A stretch of 64,000 nucleotides of DNA, from NCBI RefSeq assembly GCF_905475345.1, contig NC_066588.1, positions 9,137,001 to 9,201,000 of the forward strand. Direction: 5' to 3'. The number at the start of each line of letters is the position of its first letter. Position 1 is the first letter of the stretch. The notes beneath the pieces were generated by a model that worked only from the letters and a program-made list of their open reading frames with translations, did no database searches and was not told the origin of the DNA. Of this stretch, positions 39,001 to 52,769 are shown in pieces. The position numbers were made by a program, and so were the translations under genes. Source of the stretch: Vespula vulgaris (lineage: Eukaryota; Arthropoda; Insecta; Hymenoptera; Vespidae).

Positions 39001-39530
39001 TTGACATTTGGTGTTTTTTCGTATTTTACTTATTTAGTTTTATTTTATTTTATGTCTAAATATTTTATTAATCGTGGAATATGTCTTTGTTCTAACAATA
39101 TAAATTTTGACCTGCAATACACCTTAAACGACGTAGGAACTCATAAACGCCCGCAAAGAGAATAATCCACTAAATACACGCATTCTAGCTGAACCTTCTT
39201 ATACTTGTATTTCAACAAAGTTACATACTTCTTGGTAGTTTGGGAGGGTTTGTATTGTAATTAATCGTTTGGTTGATTATATCAAATGCTCAGAATATTG
39301 TCCTTATTTCCCGAAATGACATAAAGAATGGTTATTAATACACGAGAATCATATTATTGAAATGACATTGCAAAATGTCAAGATTCTGGTTCGTCTCGAT
39401 ACTACTAAACGAGATGGCTGCGAACTTATTCTGAAAACAGCGACTGATCCGATTCTAATCGATGCTACATCAACCTCACGGTACATTTGAAAGATAATAT
39501 TTGTAAATACTAGACACCGTAAACTTTTGA
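36085..39530 (+). pseudogene. FASN: E: truncated FASN pseudogene (KS, psiME/psiKR, ER, KR start)
   Basis: Relics: exon 1 36085-36255, exon 2 36325-36570, exon 3 36655-36930 (CSSS core still visible as STCSSS), exon 4 36983-37160 cut short. Exon 4 is fused at about 37160 to the last bases of exon 11. Exon 12 follows at 37240-38290 in two parts, ER at 38350-38998 with loop DSGEIDR, and a KR start at 39135-39530. MAT, DH, exon 13, most of KR, ACP and TE are absent. Stops and indels occur throughout. The KR-to-flank junction is the same as in P2, so both descend from one truncated ancestor. Confidence 0.8.
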
Positions 39531-40171
39531 GGAATAGATTGCTATTTCTAAGCTTTCTTAAATCTCTTACACCTATTATAAAAATCATAAAAATACGAAC
39601 AATTTAAAAACTCAAATATTTTTTACATTAAAAATTTTGCTTTTCGATACAACAATTCTTCGCGATTATAGCGTATATACTTTCATGAAGAATTTAATAC
39701 TATTCCTTCTGATACTTTTTGAGCAATTCAAAAAGTCCATATATTCTTTATATTCATTCCAAGTTCTGTTACTTCACAGCGTTAACTATGATATGAAAGC
39801 TTTCGAATAAAATGATAAACACGCGCGCGCGTACACGCACACACACACACACACACACATCAGAAAAATATAAATTTAACTCACCAGAATGCCATATATG
39901 ATAAGCAAACTTCCAGAAAAAATATAATATACAATAGGTACAATATAAACATAAACATATGCAATTAAATAATATGTATCTTATAACAAGTGAAAGTAGA
40001 TTTTATTGATGTAAAATAATGTCCACGGAATAACTTACTACAATAGAATAACAGGAAGTTCAAGAGTTAAATGTATTCATTCATCAATACAATACGTTGA
40101 AAACATAAAGTAAAGAAAAAGTACAATATTGCGTCAGATAATCAAATCATTGACGAAGGATATTACATTGT
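39531..40171. other. 5' flank of copy F with CA microsatellite
   Basis: AT-rich DNA that aligns in part to the copy B flank (about 7900-8200) and the copy H flank (59850-60000). A GC/CA run (CGCG then (AC)n) spans about 39817-39859. No coding sequence is seen. Confidence 0.6.
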
Positions 40172-40205
40172 TATAAAAGTGGATTCATCGTCGACGATTT
40201 CAGTC
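40172..40205 (+). promoter_or_regulatory. Core promoter of FASN copy F
   Basis: TATAAAAG at 40172-40179 is followed by the arthropod initiator TCAGTC at 40200-40205, with the initiator A (40202) 30 nt after the first T of the TATA box. This is textbook spacing. The predicted 5' UTR is 89 nt. Confidence 0.65.
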
Positions 40206-40290
40206 ATAGTAAAAACTTATAGATTGTTTCAATATAGATCTGATTACTATATTACAAATTGCGGTGAAAATCGATATATAACAAAATATC

Positions 40291-43200
40291 ATGACAGAAT
40301 ATGAAGACACTAAAATATCGTACAATTGCCTCAAATATGTCAATTCAAAACAAGGCGAAGAAGTTGTTATTTCTGGAATCGCTGGTAGATTTCCAGAATC
40401 CCAAAATGTGAAGGAATTTAAAAATAATATTTTTAATTGCAAAGATTGTATCACCGAAACCGAATACCATTGGAAACTAAGTACTAATTTACGAATAGAC
40501 TAATTTCATTTATCAGAGTAAGCTATTTAACGTTAACATTTTCCCATCGTTATGATTGATAAGGTAATTCAAACATCCCAAAGCATTTCGGCAAAATTCC
40601 AAATATTGAGAAATTCGATGCGTCCTTTTTTGGAATACATTTTAAGCAAGCTCATACGATGGATCCTATGAGCAGAATGATGATGGAACATACTTACGAA
40701 GCAATAATAGATGCTGGGATTAATCCAGAAGATCTTCGTGGAACAAGAACAGGTGTATTCGCAAATTCATGTTTCTCCGATTCCGAACCAGATTTGATTC
40801 ACAACAAAGTTAAGGTACTTGAAAATAACAAACGATGAGGCTATAAATTATTAATTACTTAAAAAAATGGATAAGGCGAAGAGTATGTCTCTTTAAAAAT
40901 AGGCAGATATTTTCGGTATCACAAGCTGTGGCAGAGATATGATGGCTCAAAGTATTTCGTATTGGTTGGGTGTAACAGGTCCATCATATAACGTTGATAC
41001 AGGGTGTAGTTCTACTCTATATGCGATGGATCAAGCTTACAGATCTATACGTAGTGGAGAATGCGATTATGCGATCGTCAGTGGATCGAATCTTTGCCTA
41101 CACCCATATACGTTTCTACATTTTGTTCGTTTAGGTAGTGACTATACTAATTGTGCAGAAGAGTTTTCTTTTTTCATCAAATTATCATGATAATATTAAT
41201 TCTTAAACTTGGATATCTTCAACAGGGGTGTTGAATCAAGATGGTCGCTGCAAAGTTTTCGACGAAGGTGCAAATGGTTACACACGTAGTGAATGTGTCT
41301 CTGTAGCATTTTTGCAAAAAGCAAAAACTGCTAAGAGAATCTATGCTACGATTGTTCATGCAAAAACGAATTGTGATGGTTACAAAAGAGAAGGAATAAC
41401 ATTTCCATCTAGTGAGATACAAAGTGTTCTTCTCAAAAAATTCTACGAAGAATGCGGTATATCACCAGCTTGTATTCCTTACGTAGAAGCTCACGGTACC
41501 GGAACGAGAGTCGGAGATCCTGAAGAACTAAATTCCATAGATCAGATATTCACTAAAGATAGAACTAATCCTCTTAAAGTTGGTTCCGTAAAATCGAACA
41601 TCGGGCATACTGAAGGAGTTAGTGGAATTTGTTCCATTATTAAGGTAAACATCTTTCGAAACATAAAGTGTCACAAATATTTACTTATCTGATTCTTTTC
41701 GATGTTTTATTAAGTTATTTAAAATTTATATTTTTAATTCCGATATATTCAGTTTATTGTTTATAAGGTAAACTTTGTGTTTATGCAGCATATTTGCATA
41801 TCGTTTATATGCTTCTTTAAATATAAATGCAATCACGCGCGTAAAGACACACTCAACACACTCTCTTAATTATATAAATTTATATTTTATTTAAATATAT
41901 TTTTTAGTCGATATTATCCATGGAATCTGGCATAATACCGCCAAATATTAACTTCAATGAACCACGGAAAGATTCGAGAGGCCTTATAGAAGGACGGATC
42001 GATGTTGTTACAAACCATACTGCCTTAGATGGTGAATACATAGCCATTAATTCTTTCGGCTTCGGTGGTGCTAATGCTCACGTTTTGCTCAAGTCAAATC
42101 CGAAAATAAAAAACGACAAAGGATTACCAGATTATGATTTGCCTAGACTCGTAGCTGTATCAGGACGTACCACAAAAGCAGTAGAAACTATATTAAATGA
42201 AGTATGTAAAAAAAAAATCAACGTACTATTTAATAGGAGGTATAAAGATATAACTAGTTAAATTGTGCAAGTAATATTCAAACTTACTTTTCCATAGATC
42301 GATAAACGATCGACAGAAATTGAATTTATTCGCCTTCTTCACGATATTCATTATAAAGCAATACCAGGTCACTTATATCGAGGATACATCATAACTGATA
42401 TTCAACATCCTGACACGAAAGTAAGGGAGATTGAGTATTCTTCTGGTACGCAGAAACCAATATGTTTCGTCTTCCCTGGAATAGATTCCCAATGGTCCGG
42501 AATATGTATGAAAACAATTATTCGAATATTTGTTTCTTAACTTTCAAATCTATAGAAATAATTAATATTACAATGATTAATTGTATTATGTGGTATCTAA
42601 AAATTCCTAGGTAAAGCATTGATGAAATTTCCAACATTTGCTAAAGCAATAGAGAAATGCGATGCTGTGTTAAAACCACGTAAACTTCATATTTATGAGA
42701 TTTTAACTAGGACAGATGTTAGCATATTAGACAATATCATGTACTCATTCGTCGGTATTGCAGCGGTTCAGGTATTGTCGACTAATATTTAAATACTTAA
42801 ATATATCTGCATTTATTCTGTAACAGCATGTAATGGTGAAAAATCTGTACAGATCGGCTTGGTAGGCCTTTTAACCTCAGTAGGGATACTACCGGACTAC
42901 ATAATTGGTTATTCTGTGGGTGAACTTGCTTGTGCCTACACAGATGGAAGTTTGACACTGGAGGAAACGATATTAGCAGCGTATTCGCTAGCAATATCCG
43001 TAATAAAAGCAAAAATACCTCATTGTTCCATGGCCGTAGTAGGGCTTGGTTATAAAGATTTAATGAATTTATGTCCTAATGATATCGACGTCGTGTGTCA
43101 CAACGGACCCGAAAGTTCAACAATTACCGGATCAGTTGAATCATTGAAAGCATTTGTTGAAAAGCTACAGGTTAGTTTTACGCCAGGGATGTTCCAAAAA

Positions 43201-46200
43201 ATAATAAGAATTGCTTGGGTTGATTTGTTCACGATAAATCTTGTAATATTTGTATGTTTGACAGGTAAACGAAATTTTTGCAAAAGTGGTGTCAGAGAGA
43301 AAAATACCGTATCACAGCCGCTATATCACTCCAGCTAAAAGCACTCTTTTGGCAAATTTAAGAAAAGTTATACCAGTAGCAAAACATCGAAGTTATAAGT
43401 GGTTGAGTACATCAGTGCCACGGAACGAATGGTCGACTTCAAGTACACAGTACTCGTTTCCCGAGTATCTTACTAATAATTTGTTGAAACCTGTACTTTT
43501 TGCGCAAACGTTGAACTTAATTCCTAACAATGCCGTTACCATTGAAATTACGCCAGACAGCCAAGTACATGAAATTTTAAGCAAATCATTGCAAAAAACG
43601 GTTATGAATATTGCTTTAACTCAGAAAGATCACAAAGATAACGTAAAAGTTTTCCTAGAAGGATTAGGGAAACTGTATAATGTCGGTTCACAGCTTGATC
43701 TTGCTAAACTATACCCACCTGTGGAATATCCTGTATGTCGAGGCACTCCAATGATATCACCACTTATTAGGTAAGATTTACATGAATTTAAATCACAAGA
43801 AGGATCAATAATTTTAAAATTTGTTGAAATTAGTGCAAATATTCATTATTATATTATGCATAGGTGGGAACATAGCAATAGCTGGTTCACAGTGAATTAC
43901 AATAACCGGGAGAAACTTGTTTCCCGAGAACGAATTATTACAGTAACGTACACCACTGAAGAATTCCAGTACATAAAGGGTCACGTGGTTGATGGTCGAA
44001 ATCTGTTTCCTGGAGCAGGATATTTATTCTTAGTGTGGGAAACGTTGGGAACGATGATAGAAAAGAACCATACAGAAATATCCATTGTGATGGAAAATAT
44101 AAAGTTTAATCGAGCAACCGCTATTCCCAAAAAGGGCACAGTCGAAATGGTTGTTATGATTCAGAAAGGTAAATGCTCCCTGCAGTATAAAAACTACTTT
44201 CCACGTAATTTAATTCATCATGAACTTCAAATGAATAGGTAGTGGTAAATTTGAAGTACAAGAGGGAAATGCTATTATTATTACTGGAACGATTCGTAAT
44301 ATCGAAACGAACATATCCAAGGAGAAAGTACCCGTTGATGTGATCAAGAGAAATCTCAATAATGAAGAAGTAGAATTAAATGAGAAGGATATCTATAAAG
44401 AGTTTAAGTTACGTGGTTACCAATATAGCGGTTTCTTCAAAAGCATACGGAGTGCGTCTCTTTCGGAACCAAAAGGATATATTGAATGGAAAAGCAATTG
44501 GGCAGCGTTTATGGATAACATGATGCAGATGAAAATGATTAATGTAGATACTAGAGATTTATTAGTGCCGACTGGAATTCAAAAATTAGTAATAGATGCT
44601 AAAGCTCACAAAGAGTTTATTCAAAGTTTGACTACTAATGAAAAATGTAAATATAACACATATTTTGAAAGAAAGGTGAAGTAATATACAAAGTTCTTTT
44701 CTATCGAATACGCACAATGACCATTTTTTCTTTCAGATGTACCTGTACAATTTTACGAAAACATTGATGTGATTGTAGCGGGAGGTGTGGAAATACATAA
44801 AGTTAGCGCTACTGCGATCGCACGAAAACGACCTGTCAGTGATCCCATTATCGAAGAGTATAAATTCACTGCTTATCGTGACAGAATGGAAACATCATTA
44901 CGAGAAATATTAACGTTATCTGTACATATTACTCTTGAGAATATACCAATGTACAAGGTGAAGACAATTGAACTCGTTCAAGATAAGGATAATATCTTAG
45001 CAGAGAAACTCGCTTCCCCGCTGGTTTTGGACATTTTGAACAAATTGCCTTTGGTGCAAGCCAATGTTAATGTATTCACACCGGGAGGAAAACTGGACAA
45101 TATTCCTGAAGGTGTCACGATTTCAGAATTAAATATGATTGAAACGGGTGAAATCGCATCATTGGCCATTGGATATGATTTGTTGACGAATGGAGAAAGT
45201 GACGAATTGAAAAAACTTCTAAAATCTACAAAAGACGGAGGTTTCATTTTGACTCGTGAAAAAAGGAATACAACATTGAACTTATCAACTTTACAGGAAG
45301 ATCAATTTCGGGTAATTTTGGAAAAAAGTACTACAGAGGAATTGTGGATACTGTTAAGAAAGACGAACAAACTTCCCGAATATACCATGATTGTTGATGT
45401 TAATAGCAATGAATTTAACTGGTTGCACAAAGTTCAATATATACTTGCCAGAAATGAGGAAAGAAACATCCAGAACACAAGAATTATACTTGTTGAAGAA
45501 GGAAACTTTCAGTCGGGTCTCTTAGGATTCATTAACTGCTTACAGAAAGAACACGGTGGGGATATCTTCCGAGCTGTTTTAATTCAAGATCTTAATGCCC
45601 CAAAATTTTCCTTAAACGTACCCCTTTATTCCAAACAACTCGAAATAGATCTCGTTACTAATGTTTTACGTCCAGGGAACATTTGGGGTTCATATAGGCA
45701 TCAGCTTCTTCGATCATGCGAGCCTAGATTTACCTACCATGCCATTATTAAACAATTGGTACGTATGAATATATTATAGCAAATTATTAGCAAATTATTA
45801 TTATATTTTAGCATAACTTCAATACAAACATATCTTTTAATAGATACGTGGAGATTTAAATACGATTCGTTGGGTTGAAGGGCCTATTACTAAGGATTAT
45901 CAAGATGAAGGTCTTATTAGTATTCATTATGCATCACTGAATTTCAAAGACGTGATGTTATCAACGGGTAAAATAGAACCAGAAGGATGTAGTAGAAAAG
46001 ATAGAGATTGCGTAATTGGATTTGAATACAGTGGAAAAAGTATTACTGGGCATAGAATTATGGGGCTTAACCGCAACAGGTATACTTCTTATTCAAATCA
46101 TATCGGGTATATAAAATAATAGAAAATAGAAGTAAAGTGGACAAATGAATCTTGTTTCAGATGTTTATCAAATTGTTGTTATTTGGACAAAACTTTTTCT

Positions 46201-49200
46201 TGGACTGTACCTGAAAGTTGGACTTTAGAAGATGCAGCGACAGTGCCTTGTGTATATTGCACATGCATAGCTGCACTTTACATAAACGGAGACATGCAGA
46301 AGGGTGACAGGATTCTTATCCATGCTGGTTCTGGTGGAATTGGTCAAGCCGCTATTAACTTAGCCCTCCGTGAAGGCTGTGAAGTATTTACTACGGTCGG
46401 TACACCAGAAAAACGTGAATTCATTAAAAAAACGTTCCCTAGTATAGATGATGATCACATTGGAAATTCGCGAGATACTAGTTTTGAGAAAATGATTTTG
46501 CAAGAAACGAATGGTGCAGGTGTAGACATTGTTCTAAATTCTTTAGCAGATGATAAATTTCAAACGTCGCTGCGTTGTTTGTCCAATAAAGGAAGATTTT
46601 TAGAAATTGGAAAGTTCGACTTAGCAGCAAATCATCAATTGAGCACCAAAATCTTCATGAAGGGCATCAGTTTTCATGGTGTAATGTTAGATCAAATTAT
46701 AAACACAAATGACGAAGTCAAAAACGAAATTAGTTCAATATTCAACAAACTTATGAAGGAAAATGCGATCAAACCGATAATTAGGACAGTCTTCGGCCAA
46801 GATCAAGTAGAGACTGCACTTAGATTCATGGCAGCTGGAAAGCATATGGGAAAAGTAAGTACACGGCCATTGTATTTATGTATTTTATGTATTTTACTTT
46901 ACTTTATGTCTATATAAATTTTATTATTCGTAGAAATAGTTTTTGTTTTAAGAATATAAATTATAATCTGCAATCTGCCCTATATATCGTAGGTACTGAT
47001 AAAGATCCGTGAAGAAAATGAACCAATAAATACACCCATTTTGGCTAAACCTGCTTACATTTGTATTCCGAACAAAAGTTATATAGTTCTTGGTGGTTTG
47101 GGAGGATTTGGCTTGGAACTAATCGACTGGTTGATTCTAAGAAATGCTCAGAATATTGTCATTACTTCACGTAATGGCATAAAGTATGGTTATCAACACA
47201 TGAGAATCAAATTGTGGAAATCATACGGTGTGAATATCAAGATCCTGGTAGGTCTAGATGCGGCTGATCGCGATGCCAGTGAACTAATTGTGAAAACAGC
47301 TATTGACCAGGGTCCTGTCGATGGTATATTCAATCTCGCGGTATCTTTGAAAGACAGTATTTGTAGAAATCAAACACCGGAGACTTTTGAGGAATCTTTC
47401 AAAGGAAAAGCATGGGCAACAAAATGTTTGGACGAGGTGACCAGAAAACTTTGTCCAGATCTTCGTCATTTTGTCGTTTTCTCTTCCGTGTCATGCGGAA
47501 GAGGGAATGCTGGACAAACTAATTACGGTATGGCTAATTCCATTATGGAAAGAATATGTGAAAAGAGAGTAGAAGAAGGTTTGCCTGGATTAGCTATACA
47601 ATGGGGAGCGATTGGAGATGTCGGTTTGGTTGCTGAAATGCAAAATGAAGATAAAGAACTTGTTATTGGTGGTACCCTACTGCAAAAAATATCTTCATGT
47701 TTAGAAGAACTTAATGGGTTTTTGGTACAGGATAAAGCTGTGGTTGCTAGTATGGTAGTCGCTGAAAAACGAAACAAAAGCGATATGAATAATGTTGTAG
47801 AGGCTGTCTTAAATATTTTGTGTATGTATTATCCAACCATATATTATTATTGATATTAATAATTTCACTTCAGTACTCCTTGAAATTTCCTTGATATACT
47901 TTCTTTACTTATCGTTATTAACTGAAAAGTATCAATTTTTGACTTCAGGTATTAAAGATTTGAAAAGCATTAATCCACGTACTCCCTTGCCTGAACTTGG
48001 AATGGATTCCATGACTGCTGTAGAAATAAGACAGACACTCGAACGTGAATATGAAATATACCTTACCGTTTCAGATATTCGGAACTTGAACTTCGAAACT
48101 CTCATGGGAATGAATAATAAATTGATGGAAAATAATTACTCTCATAAAAATGATACAAATCAAGTGTTATCCATTATAAATATATTAAAGCAATTCTATG
48201 ATGAAATGAGTAATGAACTAGCTATACCACTTAAAACCAATCCGGTGGAGGGTCGGGATGAGATATTCTTTCTTCCAGGGATCGAAGGCTATGCTGGCGC
48301 TTTCAAAATATTAGAATCGAACATTAAATCACCCGCGACATGTTTTCAATTCCAGACAAATTATGAGTTAAAAACTATTGAAGCTATGGCCAATTTCGTG
48401 CTACCGGTATGTCCAGTATTTAGAAAAATACATTTGATTAAATTGAATACTGATGAACATTAGATATTAACATGATACATAACTTTACGTATTGTAGCAT
48501 ATATTGGAGAGACTTAAGGATCGAAGGAAATTCATGTTAATAGGACATTCATTTGGATCGCTTGTAGCTATTGAACTCGCACGAATGTTAGAAGTCAAAG
48601 GGTTTATTGGCCGGTTAATATTGATAGACGGTGCTCCTCAGTATCTGAAAAAATTAATACAGGAAAACTTGCGTTCATCATCGCAAGAAGAATTAGAGAA
48701 CAATATTTTGTACGATATAATCAATGCATATGAGAGTGGCAAAGATGTAGAGGTTCGTCTTCATTTTTCTGAAGGATATTATTTCTTGTCTATTTTCGGA
48801 AAGTCTCATATTAATTTTCTAATATTACTTTGCAGCTTGAACTTGAATTAAAAAAATGCAATTCGTGGGATGAAAAATTAAATGCATGGCCGGTTAATAT
48901 TGATAGACGGTGCTCCTCAGTATCTGAAAAAATTAATACAGGAAAACTTGCGTTCATCATCGCAAGAAGAATTAGAGAACAATATTTTGTACGATATAAT
49001 CAATGCATATGAGAGTGGCAAAGATGTAGAGGTTCGTCTTCATTTTTCTGAAGGATATTATTTCTTGTCTATTTTCGGAAAGTCTCATATTAATTTTCTA
49101 ATATTACTTTGCAGCTTGAACTTGAATTAAAAAAATGCAATTCGTGGGATGAAAAATTAAATGCATGGCCGGTTAATATTGATAGACGGTGCTCCTCAGT

Positions 49201-49846
49201 ATCTGAAAAAATTAATACAGGAAAACTTGCGTTCATCATCGCAAGAAGAATTAGAGAACAATATTTTGTACGATATAATCAATGCATATGAGAGTGGCAA
49301 AGATGTAGAGGTTCGTCTTCATTTTTCTGAAGGATATTATTTCTTGTCTATTTTCGGAAAGTCTCATATTAATTTTCTAATATTACTTTGCAGCTTGAAC
49401 TTGAATTAAAAAAATGCAATTCGTGGGATGAAAAATTAAATGCATGGCTTAATGTTCTATCTCCCGAACGCAAAGAATTATTTTCAAAAGTAGATCGAAG
49501 AAATGTTATTCACTCAGTTTATGTGAGATTGCGAGCAATTGCAACTTATAATCCAGATCCAATGCCATATCTAAGAGCACCAATCACATTGTTCAAACCG
49601 CTATTTCCTCCTATATTAAATGCTTCGTATGATTATGAACTGCAAGATGTAGGTTTTGAAACTTTGTAGAAATGATGAAAATGATATTATTTTATTGTAA
49701 AGTGGTGGTATTTTCAGATAACTGAAGGCAAAGTAGATGTTCACGTTGTTGAAGGTAATCATACTACGATGTTATGTGCCACGGAAATTGCAATGGCTAT
49801 TAATGGTGAATTATTTGAGTGTGCTGCAACAATTAAGAAAACGTAA
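40291..49846 (+). CDS. FASN: Copy F: type I fatty acid synthase, 19 exons (2389 residues if chimeric exons are skipped)
   Basis: Model: join(40291..40480, 40564..40814, 40903..41134, 41226..41644, 41908..42201, 42298..42505, 42611..42771, 42853..43170, 43265..43770, 43864..44168, 44239..44646, 44737..45758, 45844..46079, 46161..46854, 46993..47821, 47949..48406, 48498..48752, 49394..49648, 49718..49846), 7170 nt, all phases consistent. KS Cys lies in TGCSST rather than TACSSS. MAT has GYSVGE and Leu (codon 42988-42990) in place of the malonyl-binding Arg. DH has HVVDGRNLFP. ER (GSGGIGQ), KR (GGLGGFG, NYGMANS), ACP (LGMDSM) and TE (GHSFGS, LIDGAP, EGNHTT) are intact. Exon 2 uses an upstream acceptor because the usual AG is mutated. 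Two extra chimeric TE exons from a 279-bp triplication would truncate TE if included. It is otherwise as complete as copy B, and sensitivity to that splicing is the main doubt. Confidence 0.82.
48609..49445 (+). repeat. Perfect 279-bp tandem triplication across TE exons 17-18 of copy F
   Basis: Units 48609-48887, 48888-49166 and 49167-49445 look identical base for base. Each holds the last 144 nt of exon 17, the 83-nt intron and the first 52 nt of exon 18. This creates two chimeric exons of 196 nt (48836-49031 and 49115-49310), each with both splice sites but a length not divisible by three and an in-frame TGA. Splicing from 48752 to 49394 restores the ordinary protein. Confidence 0.92.
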
Positions 49847-51715
49847 TTTAAGAAAACTAATAGTGCATTGATGATATATTTGTGTGTTGTGATTATTCAA
49901 AGTAAATATGGGATATCAGCTTTATGTGACAAATTTATTTGTATTTTGGAATAGAGGAAATAAGAGGGAAGTCTGCTTTCGAAATCTGATAAATATTTGA
50001 AGTTTGTAGTAGATAATTGGATAGTATCCGTTCTTATATAAATCACATTAACGGAAAAATTACGTGGCTCTTTCTATTCGTTATAATGTATCGTTCTATT
50101 TACTACAGGCTTCAGAAATATTATGTTTGGCTTGTAAAAGATCATATAAAATATAAATCTAATTTATGAGAGAATGGTACACCGTTCAAACGTTGGATTT
50201 TCTCCGTGTGAACGTCATTCTGCCTTTATAGTCATTCCATTTGTGATTTCAATCCTTTTTAATGAGTAACTTCGGTGAGGAAACTCTTTATCGTGTCTTT
50301 TAGCATATCGAGTTAACTAATTAATCGAAGATATTTTTCCTCGAAATTTCGATGATGCAATATTTTGAGTTATAAATTATTTTGAGTTTGATCGCCATTA
50401 ATATACTGCATATATATTTGTACTATTCTGAAGTGTCATAATATTTTTTTTATTATTGTTGATTGTTGGTAAGTAGTATATAACTACACGTTCAGAAGTA
50501 GCATGTAACTACAATTTTGCCCTTGGTTTGTGCAATACTGTTTCTTCCCCTTTTTATAAGCGAAATCTATTTACGAGTTAACATGACGATTGGTTAGTGC
50601 CTATCAGAAAAGAATAACTAGGAAATTAATATTGGTAGAAAATAGTTTCCACAAAATCGATACACGAACGATACCGTTCTTCCAAACTATACACGTCAAT
50701 CGGCCGCACGAGTATGACACACTCATCACTCCTATATTAGGCTACCCTTCGCTCCATATCGCTTATTATAATCTAAAAGAGACGATCAGAGAATAACGGA
50801 AGTAACGACTACTCCTATCTGTGCAACTCACGTTTCGTTGGTTACACAACCACCTATAGTGTTATATTATCAACACTTTTATGCTTAATGATACGTTGCG
50901 GATTTGGAAGCGTTGGGTTCATACAAATGCATAATTTTTATACTTTTATACATTCGTTTTGGTAATATATAACATTTGATAATATATGATAATGTAAGAC
51001 AATAATTGTCTTCAATTTTTCAGAATATATAATTAGAATATAAATAAATTAAGTAATTATATTAATATATGATATAATAATTAATCAATTAATTGATTTG
51101 GTAGTTTTATAGTACTATACTGCCAGATAGCGTTTTTCAGCCTGTTTTGGCAAGGATATTATTCTATCAACTAGCTTTTATTGACACAATCGTCGCTGAT
51201 ACTTATAGTGGACAAATGATATGGACGATGCCATCATATGTTCGTCATTTTACTTATCCCAACTGGCAATATAGTAGTAATGTTGATATATATTTGCTTA
51301 GATGCGTACATGTATTTTCCTCACCATGGTGCGTATAGATATCAATACTATCGCTTTATTATCCATCTCGATTCACACATCACCCGTCCTTATGCACTGA
51401 ATAATCTCAACTTACGAACACGGAGCGAGCTGTTCAAGAGGCATAGTTTCAATTGATTTAGATTCAACAATTAAAAATGATTTATAAGGAGATATCAAGG
51501 AATGTTTCAATAATCAAACACTTTATGGTAACTTCACCATAAAGGTAATTCTCAATCCTCATCGAACAAACGATCCTTATCATAGAAGGATCAGGATTTC
51601 TCAATAAATTTACACATTTCGAGGTCTTTACCCTGCAATAGATATTAGAAAATCCGTTCTATTAGAGGCTAAATTTACATATTTAGGTACAATTAAATAT
51701 GTCCAGATCGAGTTG
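49847..51715. repeat. 3' flank repeat, member 3
   Basis: An AGTAAA poly(A)-like signal lies at 49901-49906. About 50100-51100 aligns to the flanks after B and D2, and 51110-51715 to 33670-34270. Short open frames (50590-50796, 51147-51338) are not preserved between members, so no gene is supported. Confidence 0.6.
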
Positions 51716-52769
51716 ATTTCAAACTTCTCTAATTCATCCCATAAAAAGACATTTTGTAAGCTTTAAGATATTGAATTATCGTATTACTACAAAATTTTTC
51801 AGCTCTGTGCTTGAATAGCATCGATTTATTATTTAACGTTAATATAGAGACAGGTAGTTCATAGGTCAGTTTCAATTGTAGCTGTTATTATTTGAATATA
51901 TATTGTATTAAATACTGTGGAGCGTGAATGGACGTGATAATTAATTTTTAAAAAAGAAATTACAATTCCGTAAAAAGGGACTTCTTATTTTCTATTTTAT
52001 GATTTTTTTTTCAGGTTTTTAACTTTTTTATATTTTGTATTTTTTAATTAATTCTCGATTATCTTGCTAAAATACGCTTAGATTCAATTTTAGTTCAAAG
52101 TACTTCAATATGCATGGTAATAATATATTCATATCATACTGATCAGAGAGCAGGTTATTCAATAGACCTCTGGACGAAAATATTTTTTAACAAATATTAA
52201 GCCACTACTTTTATTTGTTGTTAAGTTACCGGGTTTCAATATAAAATCCATTTGTTTTTCAGCTTTTAGAAAATTATTTTAATATAATTAAGAACATTAC
52301 CTTCAATAGTCCCCAAATATGAGTATGAATATATTTTCTTTCTACATGTTTTTACCTTCATATCTGTTCGACTATTATTCATCAAATAATGCAATATAAA
52401 GGCATGTATCCAGAAAAAATAATGCATGTACCTTGTAAGATAGTTGATGTTTCCAGTTATCAGAGATATATATTACAATAAAATTTATAGTCTTTATCAT
52501 TAAATAGTGTTGACGCTTACGTAGCATGAATAGAAAAATAAATAATGCAAATATAAATTTGAATAATGTATGCGAATAGATAATATTAAATGGAAAGAAA
52601 ATTTTTGGCGATCTCAGATAATATATTTTTGGAAGGATATAAAACAAATGAATAAAATGAGATTTGTCAATACTGATCAGATATAAAAAAAAAATATTTC
52701 AATGTCAATTGAGGTTTATACACATTATATTTTGAAGGAGAATAAGAAAGATAACAATTTCATGAATGT
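51716..52769. other. Gene-free AT-rich spacer
   Basis: I find no counterpart elsewhere in the window and no FASN homology. The minus-strand open frame at 52375-52647 has no recognisable motif. The base composition is very AT-rich with poly-T/poly-A runs. Confidence 0.5.

Noticed and set aside
39817..39859. CA repeat as a regulatory element
   Set aside because: It is an ordinary microsatellite and is not conserved in the flanks of copies B or H.
48882..49409. Two identical 82-codon open frames as small genes
   Set aside because: They are the duplicated TE exon 17 segments of the 279-bp triplication in copy F.
52375..52647. Minus-strand 90-codon open frame
   Set aside because: Lies in AT-rich unique spacer; there is no motif, conserved copy or promoter.
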